NCBI RefSeq assembly: GCF_010093535.1 | Contig: NW_022985187.1 | Coordinates: 292,051-356,050, forward strand | Origin: Lindgomyces ingoldianus | Lineage: Eukaryota; Ascomycota; Dothideomycetes; Pleosporales; Lindgomycetaceae | Reading direction: 5' to 3' | Length of the DNA: 64,000 nucleotides | Shown: piece after piece, positions 1-10,790 of the stretch | How positions within the stretch are numbered: position 1 is the first letter of the stretch | Layout of the letters: each line of letters begins with the position of its first letter | Notes under the pieces: model-generated | What the model saw: only the letters and a program-made list of their open reading frames with translations | The model's database searches: none | Told to the model about the DNA's origin: nothing | Program-made: the position numbers and the translations under genes

Positions 1-883
1 TGGCCGCCTATGGCGACCACCAAGCCTCGTCCTCCCCAATTAGGCACATGAATCATACCACCGAATTCGTGAGTACCTGTTTTAGAATAACCTAGTGCTG
101 TATCGTTGTAGAATTGACCGCTTGTGAAGTTCATTGCTTGCATCCCAGGAGTAGGCACATTGCTGCCTGTGTTCGTAGACTGGCTTGTTCTTCTGTTCGC
201 ATATCCGCCTAGATAGTAACCCTCACCTCTTCCAAAGGCCGCCGAACCGCCTGCAGGACGGGTTAAACTTCGCCATACCGGACTATTCACTTCAACTTTG
301 TCCCAGTGCCCACCAGGGCCAGGATCAAGCAGGGTGAATTTCCACAGACTTTCCAGAGGCACCGTCAAAGGTCCGTCCCATTGCACAAGCTCGCTAATCT
401 CGCCGCCGTACGCGTAAACCACGCCGTGTTGCTCATCGCACCAAAAGTTGACCCGGTTGAGGTTTGGGCATAGCCCCTTCTCAATAACTGCAGGTATCAC
501 TATATGTTCTGCGGACTGCGTAGAGAAAGAAACGCTGAGGTCAATTGCAAGTGTTTGATCTCTGCAAATACCGATCAGTTAGTGAACCGTCGAAGAATGA
601 ATAGAATACTGACAAAATTGACGATGCTATACCAGTTCCGTTCACCCAAGTGTACTCTCCTCCGTCTATGTAAAGAGTCTTGTTGATCAGAAACGCTTTT
701 AGAGTTAGCTTAGCTAGAAGAAAAACGCTCGTATCCCGACTTACAACCATGGTATTGCCTTCTTACGAATGGTGCCGTAACACTGCCCGACCTTTCCACT
801 TGCGAGGGTTTAAACGAAGCCGCAGAAGCCGTGCGAATGGATCCACAATAGACAAGACAAACCCAACACCAGGCTGAAATCAT
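1..883 (-). CDS. Kelch-repeat-type secreted/cell-wall protein, 5' part (runs off the window)
   Basis: I rebuilt three exons on the minus strand: 883-745, 695-633 and 559 to the window edge, with introns 744-696 (GTAAGT) and 632-560. The ATG at 883-881 starts a hydrophobic signal peptide (MISAWCWVCLVYCGSI...ASAA). The motif TLYIDGGEY, then LAIDLSVSF and a run of glycine-rich blade segments (VVYAYGGE, YYLGGYAN, HEFGGMIHVPNWGG), matches the fungal kelch family in which an N-terminal propeller precedes a stalk, a membrane span and a cytosolic tail. Those C-terminal parts lie outside the window. The role is unknown, probably cell-surface binding or wall organisation. The gene diverges from the GH27-like gene at 2017. 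The second intron's acceptor (CAGAG) was chosen because it alone keeps the frame, so that junction is the least certain. Confidence 0.75.
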
Positions 884-910
884 GGCGAACCTGACAAGGC
901 GAGATTCAAA

Positions 911-1560
911 CTACTTCTTGTTTCGACTGCAGCGCGGTGTGAGCAATTGCTTTCGATCCAGTGCGTTGACTTTGTTAGAGCCTTGGAACTGTGCAACATG
1001 AAGCTCCAATCTGGGGCCCATGAACCCATTGTCATCAGCCCAATTGCTGATCAAATTGTTCATGGCTTCCTCGAAGACTTGGAGGTACATGTGCGACCAG
1101 AGCAGGCCATTAATTGCCTGAAACCTCACACTGCACTAATCATAGAAAATTTTTATCATTTGCCTCTTCCGCAAACGCCGCCGATCCTTTGTGCACGCAT
1201 CTGAAAGTAATAGGTGGGTCCCTTTGCCTTCGCAACTCTATTGGACCTAGTTTCGATCAAGTTCGGAGAGTTGAGGCTCATCCTCCAATGGCCCCCACAT
1301 CCCATTTCCTACCAGGGGCGCCGCTGATGGAACAGGGATCTCTAATGGAAACAAACATCAAACATGTCCGTATGATGCAGCATTACAGAGCAAAGTTGGC
1401 CTGCAAAGGATTGCGAGTGCTTTTGGATGCCATGTTCCACCAGCGGAATTGGCAACTTTTACGTCCATCGACGCCTGAAGTAGAAAAAAATGTCAGCAGC
1501 CTCGGAAGAACGCCCCCTCTACGCTACAAATTTAGCAGTCAGACTGATTAAACTTTTGGG
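911..1560 (-). pseudogene. Possible decayed gene, family unknown
   Basis: The minus strand carries protein-like fragments in different frames. Around 911-1129 there is a 72-codon open stretch containing FQAINGLLWSHMYLQVFEEA and GFMGPRLELHV. Around 1260-1345 there is another containing LVGNGMWGPLEDEPQLSEL. Stops and frame changes separate them. The composition looks coding rather than random, but I do not recognise the family. It could be the remains of a fungal gene lost from the promoter side of the GH27-like gene. The rest of the interval 884-2016 shows nothing else I can name, apart from a poly-A run near 1857-1870. Confidence 0.2.
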
Positions 1561-2016
1561 CCCTACCCGCACTAAGATCCTCAGATGCCATAACTCTACA
1601 CTGGCCGAGACCTTGTTTTAATGTGAGACCAGGTAAACTGCACAGACATAAACTTCGCGAGAACTTTCAAGAATAGACTAGGATTCGAAAAGTAGTCCAC
1701 ACTCATCAACGAAAGCTGACCAATGTGGTACCTGCTGCTTAACTGCGATGTTTATACGGACTCCCTGTGTAGAAAGCAAGAAGCATGTCCGATCATTTAT
1801 CAGTTTGTATCAAACTGAGCGCAATGACTGAAAGGCAGCGTCAGCTCACAATTTCCAAAAAAAAAAAAAAGCAAAGGATCAACGAGGCTGAGGCGCTCTA
1901 AACTTCTGCAGGCAATTATTCGAGCTCTTATCTTCCAAGTTTTTTTAAAGGTGCATTTGGGTATCTCTCTGAGCTAAACTGCAACTCGCCTCATATCCTT
2001 GAATCGGAATGTCATA

Positions 2017-4534
2017 ATGGGTCCCTACCGCTGTTCTCTACTGTATTTCTTCATTCTCCCATTCTTGGTTACAATTACCCTATCTGTTGATGTTCTTCAC
2101 TACCAAACAACACCACATGGATTCGCCGCTCCTCCACGAGGATGGAATAGTTTTGGGCTGCAGAGTCTGGAAGATGACCAAAAACTGATCCTTAACCAAG
2201 ATAATGTCATATCTCAGTGCGAAAACCTCAAAGGTATCAGTCACCTGGGGTACACGTATTGCTCTCTCGACTCTGGTTGGAGTGTGGGCTGCAACGGAGA
2301 TGATTTCGGTCGTACGATATACGATTCTTCTCTCTTCGACATTCCAGCTCTAGCTAAGCACTTACATGACAGGGGGTTGAAAGTTGGAATCTACATCAAT
2401 GTGAGTGGAGCCTATGCTAGCTATCTTAGTGTTAAAATTTGTACTAATTGGCCTTAGCCAGGCTTCTTTGAAGCAGATAAAGAAAAGACCATCAAAGGTA
2501 CCAACATCAAGTTTAGCGAAATCGCCGCAACAGGTGATCAGAACCCTGGCTTCAACTGCAGATTGAATGTAGATTGGGACGCACCTGGAGCACAGGAGTA
2601 TTGTAATTCAAATGTCAATCTTTGGGCAAGCTGGTAAGTTCCATTCCATGTAGCTTCTCTATGGATGTCGCCCCCATAATCCGGACACACACTAACAACG
2701 TTCACTAGGGGAGTGGACTATATTAAGCTCGACTATATCACACCTGGAAGCCCGGATGGAGGTACTTTACCGGTGAACTCGAGCGGCTCTGTTGCTTGCT
2801 ATGATCGGGCCATCCAACAAAGTGGTCGCGATATCTTCCTCGAGATCTCTTGGAAGCTAGATTGGAGGATTGAATGGGCATATGGCATTTACAAGTCAAG
2901 GTGAGCCAATCTACATCCTGGCTATAATAGTCACAGAACCTAACCAAGGGCGTGCAGTGCGGATGCTATACGCATAGATCAGGATGTTAATAACGCCCAT
3001 GAGTCGACCCTCGTCAAGTGGGCTACGGTGCAACGCACCATTGAGATGTACAGGGAGTACATTCTGGAGCAAAAACAAAAAGGCGTGAACGTTCCGCTCA
3101 CAGCATATCCTGATTTAGATAATCTCTATGTTGGGAACGCTGAGGCGCTCACTGGTCTAGACGACCAGCAACGAAAATCTGTGATGGCACACTGGGTGGG
3201 CGCCGGAGCCAGTCTATTGCTCGGATCTGATCTCACACAACTCGACGATTTCGGGTCATCACTCCTGAGTGATGCTCTCATAAACGAGATGACCCATTTC
3301 ACTGCCAAATATCCTATGTGGCCGTTACGAGGGAAAGCAGGAGAAACAGCGGGCTATCAGCACCAAGTTTGGATTGCTGGTCCTGACCCAGAAACCGGTG
3401 TTGCAGTATTACTCGTCACAAATTATGGAACTCGGGGTGATTCAAAATGGTTCCTTGAACCACCGTCAGATGCCTCTTTCACGGAAAGGATAATACTGAA
3501 TAACAGTATCGGACTGGATAGTGAGGTAGGCTATTTGATTGAAACGGCTTGGAATTCCTCGCACACTTTCACACTCGCTCCAAACGAGCCATGGGATATT
3601 ACGTTAGCGGATAGCGTAGTGTGGATGTTTAGGGCAACTCCCCAACGAGCGTGCTCTTCGAACTCAAGAGAGGCGCCTTCGCCAAAATCTTACAACTCAA
3701 AAGAAACCATCACAACTTCAGCAACTCCAGTTCTATCCCCACGAAACCAGCCGAGCCTCATCACCCAAAGTGCATATCCCATCGAATCACCTGGTTGTGC
3801 AGATGTCGAACTACCAAAACTTCCAAAGGGTGTTCTCGCCCAAGACGGCGCCATCAGTCCGGCCGAACTCCTTTATCGCATAAGGGCTATGATTTGTAAC
3901 GGGACTTGTTCAGCACCAGAAGGTATATCAGAATCCGATGTGGCTATTGTAGGCCTCCCTAATTGGTGCGAGATATCTGTTGGGATGACCAATGCCACCG
4001 AGGCATATGGATATCGTAGCTCCACAGATTACGGTGTTGAAAAGCAGGAGTGCTGGGATTCAACAGCATATATTATCGAGAAGTGCGTCATAGGAGGTGC
4101 AAGACAGGGTTGGTGGAACGGGTATGTCTTCTCTCTTCGTCATTCCTGGCAGAGGCCAACGTGCTAACGTCTACAGGGACCACGTCTACCAATTCTATGG
4201 AATGGGCTTCCGATCTCTCAATACAAATAGCTCATATCACGGGAATTCAAGTGTGTTGATTAAGTCAGTCCTTGGAGTCGCTACGGTATCGGTAGCACCG
4301 CATCAAAATTCGTCTACTTCGTACTCTGCGTCGACGACCGGGCCGGTGGCGAAGACTTTACCGACTGTTGGGTTTCCCGTGACTACAATCTCTCTGTCGA
4401 CCCCAACAATAACTGCGACTGCTACATTTTCGGCATCAACATCTGCTAAAACTGGAACCGCAGCGTTTGTTTCTGGACTCCAGGTCTGGGGATTTGTGTT
4501 TGGGGTGTTTCTCTGGATGGTTTGGATTGTTTAG
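2017..4534 (+). CDS. GPI-anchored GH27-like glycoside hydrolase (alpha-galactosidase-type) with C-terminal cysteine-rich domain
   Basis: There are five exons: 2017-2400, 2458-2633, 2709-2900, 2958-4121 and 4177-4534, giving about 757 residues. An N-terminal signal peptide is followed by PPRGWNSFG and LGYTYCSLDSGW, the classic GH27 start of the barrel. DYIKLDYI holds the expected nucleophile (about Asp195) and AIRIDQDV the expected acid/base position (about Asp260), so the active site looks intact. GH27 members usually remove terminal alpha-galactose (or N-acetylgalactosamine) from oligosaccharides, and substrate here is inferred only. After the barrel (to about residue 500) comes a Ser/Thr-rich linker, then a cysteine-rich module (about 528-690; ICNGTCS, WCEISVG, ECWDSTAYIIEKC, GWWNG) seen at the end of various fungal secreted proteins. 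It ends with a Ser/Thr-rich stretch and a hydrophobic tail typical of a GPI signal. An in-frame TTG at 1999 was not used as the start. Confidence 0.85.
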
Positions 4535-7500
4535 GCCTTCGATGCACGACCAAAGTATGCGCAGTGCTCTGGAAAATTCCTATATACAGCTCACTGGATC
4601 CACAGCACGAGGAGATCGTTTCGGGAAACGTAAAGAAGGATGCTAGATTAGTTTCCTCAAAGGTACTGCATCCTTTCGCCTCAGCGTAGAACACGACTGG
4701 GCAACCTAGGAGTTTGCATCCTATCGGCACTCTCTCCGATTCTGGCAAGAGGTTTTAATGGATAGAATCTTCCTAGCCATGTTCCGCACTATGTAATAAC
4801 ATGTTGTATTTATCCTACTACTTCGCTCAACTCCGCACCCGACCTAGCGGGGCTCTCCGTTCGATGTCGGTCACCCGCATCCCCACTTCTATGCCGGTTC
4901 TTTCCATTATTCTTTCCATTTTCTGTCAATATTAGATATCTCTTACTTCCTTCTCTCGATTTTGATTACTCATTAAATTCTCACTCGTTTCTTTCTGCAG
5001 TGTTAACTCCATTCACTCACATACGCCTCTACAATATCTCACTAGCCTTGTCCTTCAACCCTTCTTTTAAATACATCTCGAACATGCCGTTCGATTTCAC
5101 TAGCAGAGGTATGGTTGTATCTGGCGCAGCCTCTGTTATCGGCTTTGCAGAAGCTATATCCTGGCTCGTCAACAAAATTCCTTTCAAAATGCTCTCGAAA
5201 TCTGCGAAAGACATGGTCATTGTTTACGAAGACTAGAGAATCCTCGCCAGTGCCACGGACGTTAGTAAATTCGCCCAAGTGATTGAGTGGGAGTGCAGCG
5301 ATGGAGGTCGGAGAGAAGGGAATTAGGATTAATTGTGTTGTGCCATGAGTGTTTTGCTCACTTTGTATTTTGTAAAGAAAGGGGTTTTTGCTAACTAGAT
5401 AAGAGGCATTTTCAACACACTAACGGTTTAGAACTTGTCAAAATCGTTCTTGGAAGGCGATGCTAGGACTCTTCAACACAATCAGACACTACATAGGAAG
5501 GCGGATCCGATGGAGATTGCGAAGGTTAATGAGTTTCTTCTCAGCGAGGAGAGCAGCTTCGTCACAAGGGCAGAATTAACGGCGGACAGAGGACAAGTGT
5601 GCTGAAGCAACACTTCTAGAAGAATAAGCCGTCTTATTTTCAGTATGTCTGCTTACAATCCCGTTCTCCACCACTGTTTTTTGATGAACAACATCCGCAT
5701 TCCCTATTCACGTCTGCTAAAACCAGAATCAATCGCGAGCTTCGATCCAAGGCCTTGGCCGATTTTACGCCATTCTCTCTCAGGATTTCACCTTAGCCTC
5801 CAAAATTTAAGTTCTAACTGCCTAGAATCGACTACTACATCTCTTGGGCAAAGGACCCCGGTACTTTGTTCTTAAAGCATCAGAGTATTTAGGTGGGGAT
5901 CTGTGATCGGTTTTTAAAGCCACCACAACATCCGCATGCACGAAGATGTAGCTCGGTTTCTTGCTTCTCAATCTCACTAAGTCAAGCACACTCCATGCAT
6001 TCTTTTCCATGCCTTTTGTCCCCCTAGAAGGAGAATCTAAAGCCATGACTCATGGTAGTGATTCTTTTAGCCTGTTCAAGCTTCAAGTCGATATCTGCGT
6101 AAAACTCCACGACGGGTTGCAAAATGATATTTATATCCATTATCTACTACTCTGGGTATCTGTACGGAAAAATAAATTGTTTCCGAACAAGGCTTTGTCT
6201 ATATAATGTTTGGATGTACCAAAGAGCTACATTTTAGCGCCTGGGGAGTATTTTATAGAAGTGATAAACTGGTAGGGCTGTTGTTCCGGTTTCGCATTCT
6301 GTCAAGCCATGGGCGGGCTGACAATGGATTTTAGAGTGTTAATATAATATTTATAGAGTTGGTGGTATTTGATGGTATGTGATCTCACGGAGGGATAAGA
6401 CTCCATGCCAGTTGAATTCTTGGTTTATATTCACTCGGGCGTGGAGGATGCCTCACTCTGAAAGGTGACTAATTTGTTACGTTCAAGTTCGAAAGAGGGA
6501 GAGGTCACGAAGTCTAGTTCCCACACCCTCAAGGGTTTCAAATATGTGTTATTCTTACCGCATGCATGTGGGGCTTAGAATCTAAACCCATGAAGATAAT
6601 TGCTTATGATTGTTTGCGGGACGCGGGGAAGCATACGGGCTAGCCAAACGTTGCACCGGGCCTAGAGGATGGGACCCATATCGTTCTAAGGATCGGTGAC
6701 GGGAGGTCGGTGGCCGTGATCATTGCGAACGATGCATAATGAAGTACACTTCGATTCTAACTCCTAAATGTGTCGAGATTGACACATGGCATGCCAAACT
6801 ATCACGGCTAGCTTCCACAGGCAAGCAATTCTAGGAGATATCGCAGATTTCTTTTAAATCCAAAGCCGACGGGTGAGTCAATGATGATATTGGCATTGGC
6901 CCCTTGTTCTGGGAGTTGGAGTAGAGAGCCGTAGAGAAGAAGGGCAAAATGGACCAGGGTGGGAGGTCCATATACTCCTCTAACATGTCAATACTGAGGA
7001 GATTGAAGAAGAAGAGGGGTTAAAGCGGGTGCTGAGAAAGCACATTCAAGAGCTAGAGGAGTAGAACCTTGGAAAGAAGAGGTACATGACAAGTACCTCT
7101 TTTAGTAAAGACTTTTCCACCGTAGAATACACGCCTGAGAATTTTATAGTCCAAAATGAAACAGAGAAATCACAACGGCTTTAGGTGCTTCCTGCGAGTA
7201 AAAACCTAGGATAGTGTAGCATATGTTCGTTTCTGGAGTGAAAACAAAACTAGAGTTATACCCGTTTCATAGGAGGATGATCAGGCAGAGACACAAGCGA
7301 GGGTACTTTGCGGTGATTAGTGGGAGACCTGAGACAAGATGATGATGATAACCACTAGTTTCCGGTCACGATTGGAAGGTCTACCGGATAAGAGTCTACG
7401 CCCGAAGAAGTATCTAGATGTCGAGTAGACCTGAGATTAATTATTTACGTGTAATTCTGCTTCGCTTACCCCTAGACCTTTTCATCATTGAATCATGTCT

Positions 7501-7536
7501 TATATCCTATTCGGACCCTTTCTGGCTCTTCAAGGC
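4535..7536. other. Gene-poor interval (3.0 kb) with one recognisable gene remnant
   Basis: Apart from the short-chain dehydrogenase remnant listed separately at 5084-5346, no open frame here has convincing composition, introns or family motifs. The open frames near 5645-5875 and 5961-6206 are short and unsupported. Around 6990-7060 a short stretch reads as a Glu-rich helix-like peptide and then stops, which could be debris of an old coding region. Confidence 0.5.
5084..5346 (+). pseudogene. Broken short-chain dehydrogenase/reductase (SDR) remnant
   Basis: The ATG at 5084 begins a typical SDR start: FDFTSRGMVVSGAASVIGFA aligns with the Rossmann nucleotide-binding element (usual pattern TGxxxGIG). 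The frame stops at 5236. Beyond the stop, ATDVSKFAQVIEW resembles the following SDR segment (TDxS...). After a frame change at about 5298, MEVGEKGIRINCVVP matches the late SDR motif usually written EhgxxGIRVNxVxPG. The central catalytic Ser/Tyr-x-x-x-Lys region is absent: only about 40 bases separate parts normally about 100 residues apart. The gene is therefore internally deleted, frameshifted and stopped, and cannot make an active enzyme. What the intact parent reduced cannot be told. Confidence 0.6.
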
Positions 7537-8364
7537 TCAAGGAACATCCTGATGTTCTCTAACCAGACTCCTCGGTCTACCACGTTCCCTCCATCTCCAC
7601 CTCCCCTTCTCCTTTCTCATCTCCCCAGCCCCAATATACTCCGGTTCGTCCCCAATACCATCCATCAGGGCTTGCTCACTCTCAGCTTTTACCTTCCTCC
7701 GCTTCACGATCAAAAATGCTGCAGTGGGTGCGATGACGAGAAAGAAGACGCATAGGCTGATTACTATTCCTGCTCTAGCGCCGGTGGTGAGACTGTGTTT
7801 TGTAGGCGGGCTGCCTGGGCGGGTTTCGTTTGGATTTGGGGAGTGTGTTAGGGTGGAAGTGCTTGGGGCATTTCTAGATGACTCTCCTGCCGAAGGGTTC
7901 GAAGAAGTTATTAGTTTCAAAGTAGTGAGCGATGATTTCGGTGTAGCTTGAGCCTTTGCATCCGGAACGTATCCCGTAATAAGATAGGTCTCAACATCAT
8001 CTGGGAGGGCGGAAAACCATGCCGGCGTGCTGGACATTTCAAAGAGGGCCAAGCTAAGAGCGCTGGCAAATTCTCTGGGAGAGCTTAGAGCAAGCGAAGC
8101 CACCACTGGCGGTAAGGCTGTCTCGAGTATTGCGCGGATGGTAGTATCGAGGGGGTCGGCGGTGGATTTGGAGGGAAGGTCCGTGAAGTGGAACTTGTCC
8201 GTGGTAGAGGAAAGCTTCTTTGTCGAGGAAGCTTTGGTACTAGATGGAAGGCGTGGATCTATTGTTGTTGATTTCAGTTCGCTGGAGTCTACCCCTTGAC
8301 AGTTTTTGATGTGGATTATTGCGGACAGAAAGCCAAACACCACGAAATGTAATTGGAAGTTCAT
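7537..8364 (-). CDS. Single-pass Ser/Thr-rich membrane protein (hypothetical)
   Basis: Single exon of 275 residues with a good ATG at 8364-8362. An N-terminal hydrophobic signal (FVVFGFLSAIIHI) is followed by a Ser/Thr-rich ectodomain. Residues about 70-130 hold a recurring fungal surface-protein motif (ILETALPPVVASLAL ... TPAWFSALPDDVETYL), then a second Ser/Pro/Thr-rich stretch. One membrane span (about residues 195-220, ARAGIVISLCVFFLVIAP) follows, with a positive stop (VKRRKVK) and a short basic cytosolic tail. This layout resembles Mid2/WSC-type surface proteins, but no WSC cysteines are visible, so a wall-stress-sensor role is only a possibility. A shorter relative lies next to it at 9292-9909 on the same strand. 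Confidence 0.7.
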   Translation of the reverse strand: MNFQLHFVVFGFLSAIIHIKNCQGVDSSELKSTTIDPRLPSSTKASSTKKLSSTTDKFHFTDLPSKSTADPLDTTIRAILETALPPVVASLALSSPREFASALSLALFEMSSTPAWFSALPDDVETYLITGYVPDAKAQATPKSSLTTLKLITSSNPSAGESSRNAPSTSTLTHSPNPNETRPGSPPTKHSLTTGARAGIVISLCVFFLVIAPTAAFLIVKRRKVKAESEQALMDGIGDEPEYIGAGEMRKEKGRWRWRERGRPRSLVREHQDVP

Positions 8365-9291
8365 GGCTAGGGATTTTGGACCGAACCTAGAAAAGCTTCC
8401 AGATAGTAAGGTGCGGAGAGCTCGTTTCTATACGAACCCTAGAAATCGTAAGGCAGTGCTTAGCACGTGCGGCACAGTTGCAGCTGCTGCACATGAAGTC
8501 GTGTTATGGTGGCACAGGAGCGAAGCCACTCAAAACCGGGCCAATTCAACAGTGGTTCTGGAAACTCTACACGCACTAGATCCTTGTTGCAAGCCTTGGT
8601 CCATGAATCCTTGAGGCAAAGGCGTTAGACTTGGGGCCGTTTGGCAAGGTGGTGTTTCAAAACATGCAGCCTCGCGGCACGGACTTATTTGGGAAATATC
8701 TTTGAATCGTGGCGTTTAACGTCGAGAAGAAGGTGGCTGAGTGGTAAGGCAATGGAAGAATGTATTTAATTGGGTCCCAAAACGGGGCGCGCGTAGTGTC
8801 GTTATCTTGAAGGAAGTGGCATTTATTTCCCAAACTGGCAAGCCATCAACTATAGTAGTGCTCAGCGAGACGCACAGAAGGATCCATCTCTGCGTATTGA
8901 ACAACCTCGGTCTGAGATACTAAAAGTCCACTTGTGGCTCAAAACCCGGTGGGCCAAATTCAATCGCACATTTGCCTCTCGATCACGTCCTTCATTTCTC
9001 TCGAGTCTCCACCTCTTATAGTGATAGAGTATTGTAGGGCATGTAGGAGGAGTAATGAAGGTAGGAATAATTCCAACTTTAGTGCAAGACCATCTTGGGT
9101 GGCGGACGACTATTACATTCGGTGGTTTCAATGGTTGGTGTTCGGCGAGGGGTCGGATGAGTGTACAACAGATGTGTGTGTGTATGCAGATCCACCAAAT
9201 CGTTATCGTGCACTGGAAGTACATATCGGCTTTGGAAAACGTAAAACTGTCGCAGGGCGTTCTACGCCACCTATCTTTGTTTTCCTCCCTT
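8365..9291. other. Intergenic region between two related membrane-protein genes
   Basis: About 930 bases with no supported gene. It must contain the promoter of the gene ending at 7537 and the 3' end of the one starting at 9909. Nothing else stands out except a fragment near 8732-8752 that resembles a tRNA A-box without a matching B-box. Confidence 0.45.
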
Positions 9292-9909
9292 TCATCTCCA
9301 GATGCGGTAGTTGGTACGCCAGGTCCCTGGGGAATCGCTCTTTCTCTCCAGTGCCCCTCTCACTGCCATAATTTCTGGGTATTGGGGTGAATTGTCTTGT
9401 CTGTAGTGCAGATGCTGATCCTCAATCCCTAGTGTGTTTGCTATGCTCGGTCTAACATACTCAGGAAGATCCATATGTTGGGCTGGAACAGTATCCCTAC
9501 GCCCTTTCCTCCTACCAAGTATGAAGCAACCGACCATAGCAATTACTATCCAGGCAAATGCAGAGATTCCAATTCCAATGCCAATTTTAGCACTCGTCGA
9601 AAGAGGGTTGCGAGATCCAGTCGAAGGAGCAGATGATGGCACTGAAGGCGATGTTGCTAATACGACACCTGAAGCTGTGCGTGTGGGGGTAGAGGTATAC
9701 GGAAAACTCGACGCTCTTGTCTCTGTCGTAGTTGTTACGGCATAAGTGGATGAAAAGAAGTCTGGGTTACTGATAGCTATAGAGACAGAGTCCGGGGGAA
9801 TAGCGGTGGTGAGAACTGAAAGAATGGATGCCCCAATCGAATCAGTGACTCCTGGAAGTTGGCGTTTGGAGACGAAGGTTTGCCCGGCAACCGCAGAGCC
9901 TGGAGCCAT
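9292..9909 (-). CDS. Single-pass Ser/Thr-rich membrane protein, relative of the 7537-8364 gene
   Basis: The open frame from ATG 9909 gives 205 residues. GVTDSIGASILSVLTTAIPP then ISNPDFFSSTYAV matches the LETALPP region of the neighbouring gene. A Ser/Thr/Pro-rich stalk, one membrane span (IGIGIGISAFAWIVIAMVGCF) and the basic stop GRRKGRR follow, then a cytosolic tail of about 70 residues. The 5' end is uncertain. Codons upstream of the ATG continue in frame as a hydrophobic run (HCLVLIMAPGSAVA), which would make a better signal peptide, but no in-frame ATG exists before a TGA near 9980. A small upstream exon joined at an acceptor in this run is therefore likely. A Lys-Arg pair just after the hydrophobic run could be a Kex2 site. 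Function unknown. Confidence 0.6.
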   Translation of the reverse strand: MAPGSAVAGQTFVSKRQLPGVTDSIGASILSVLTTAIPPDSVSIAISNPDFFSSTYAVTTTTETRASSFPYTSTPTRTASGVVLATSPSVPSSAPSTGSRNPLSTSAKIGIGIGISAFAWIVIAMVGCFILGRRKGRRDTVPAQHMDLPEYVRPSIANTLGIEDQHLHYRQDNSPQYPEIMAVRGALERKSDSPGTWRTNYRIWR

Positions 9910-10790
9910 GATCAAAACCAGGCAATGGGAGGGTGAAAGGCTTGTAAATACTAAGATATCTGGCGCGGGGCCTCCTAGCCTTGTGTAGTGTCAGGTGGGA
10001 GAAAGCCTTCGATTTCAGCCTTGGACTCCGAAGGCTTGCAATAGGCTAGCATTTCCTCCTAGGCCTCGGGGGTTGCGTCTTCTTCCGGCGAAACCGACAT
10101 CCTCCCAAACGCTGATAATTGGGCGGTAAAAGACCTGGGGCGGCGAGGACGGTTTCGACAGCTCCCTGGCCCCGTGTGGGCGGGGCATAAAGAAATGGCA
10201 TGCCTATTGGCAGAGTTGAGAAGATGGCATGAGCAAAGAGGAAAAGAACCCGTACAGGGTCGGTGAGGGATTTACCCAGGCACGCAGAAGGCCGCAGGCT
10301 TTGAGGTGGATGTCTTATTTTAGAGAAGGTCTTAACTTGTGCTCGCGCACCTGCCAACGTGCTCGGTTCCTGATCATCACTGAAATCCATCCATCCATCC
10401 ATCCATCCATCCATCGTGTTAGCACACCTCGACTTATATCTCAAAATTCATCTCATTGTTTCCCTTCCAGTGCTAAAAGTGTCAGAGTCTAGGTATCTTT
10501 TCATTACGCTTCCGGAGCGATTCCACTGCAAAGACCAGCAAGAGCAGGCGCATGGTTTACTCTGCCCGCCATGACACACTAAAATCATCAATATCTTGGC
10601 ACCCGGACAATTCTATATAGAACCGAGAAATCGAGCCCAGTCCTTGAGGCGCCGCTAATGCAACGCAATGCAGTGACAAAGTTGGAAGGAGAAGAGAGCT
10701 ACAAAATTTGTGCGGAGAGCAATTAGGATACCTAACACAGTCCTGTCTCCGTTTAAAGTGACCTTGCCTAGTCCTCGATTCGAGGTCTAT
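9910..10790. other. Intergenic region with a CATC microsatellite
   Basis: About 880 bases between the membrane-protein gene and the 3' end of the acidic mitochondrial-type gene. The only distinct structure is the tetranucleotide repeat listed separately. No coding region is supported. Confidence 0.45.
10385..10416. repeat. (CATC)n microsatellite
   Basis: About eight perfect tandem copies of the 4-base unit CATC are visible, flanked by unique sequence. A likely length-variable locus outside any gene. Confidence 0.95.

Noticed and set aside
8732..8760. tRNA-Ser-like A-box (TGGCTGAGTGGTAAGGC)
   Set aside because: No B-box (GGTTCGAAT-like) or pairing acceptor stem follows within tRNA distance.
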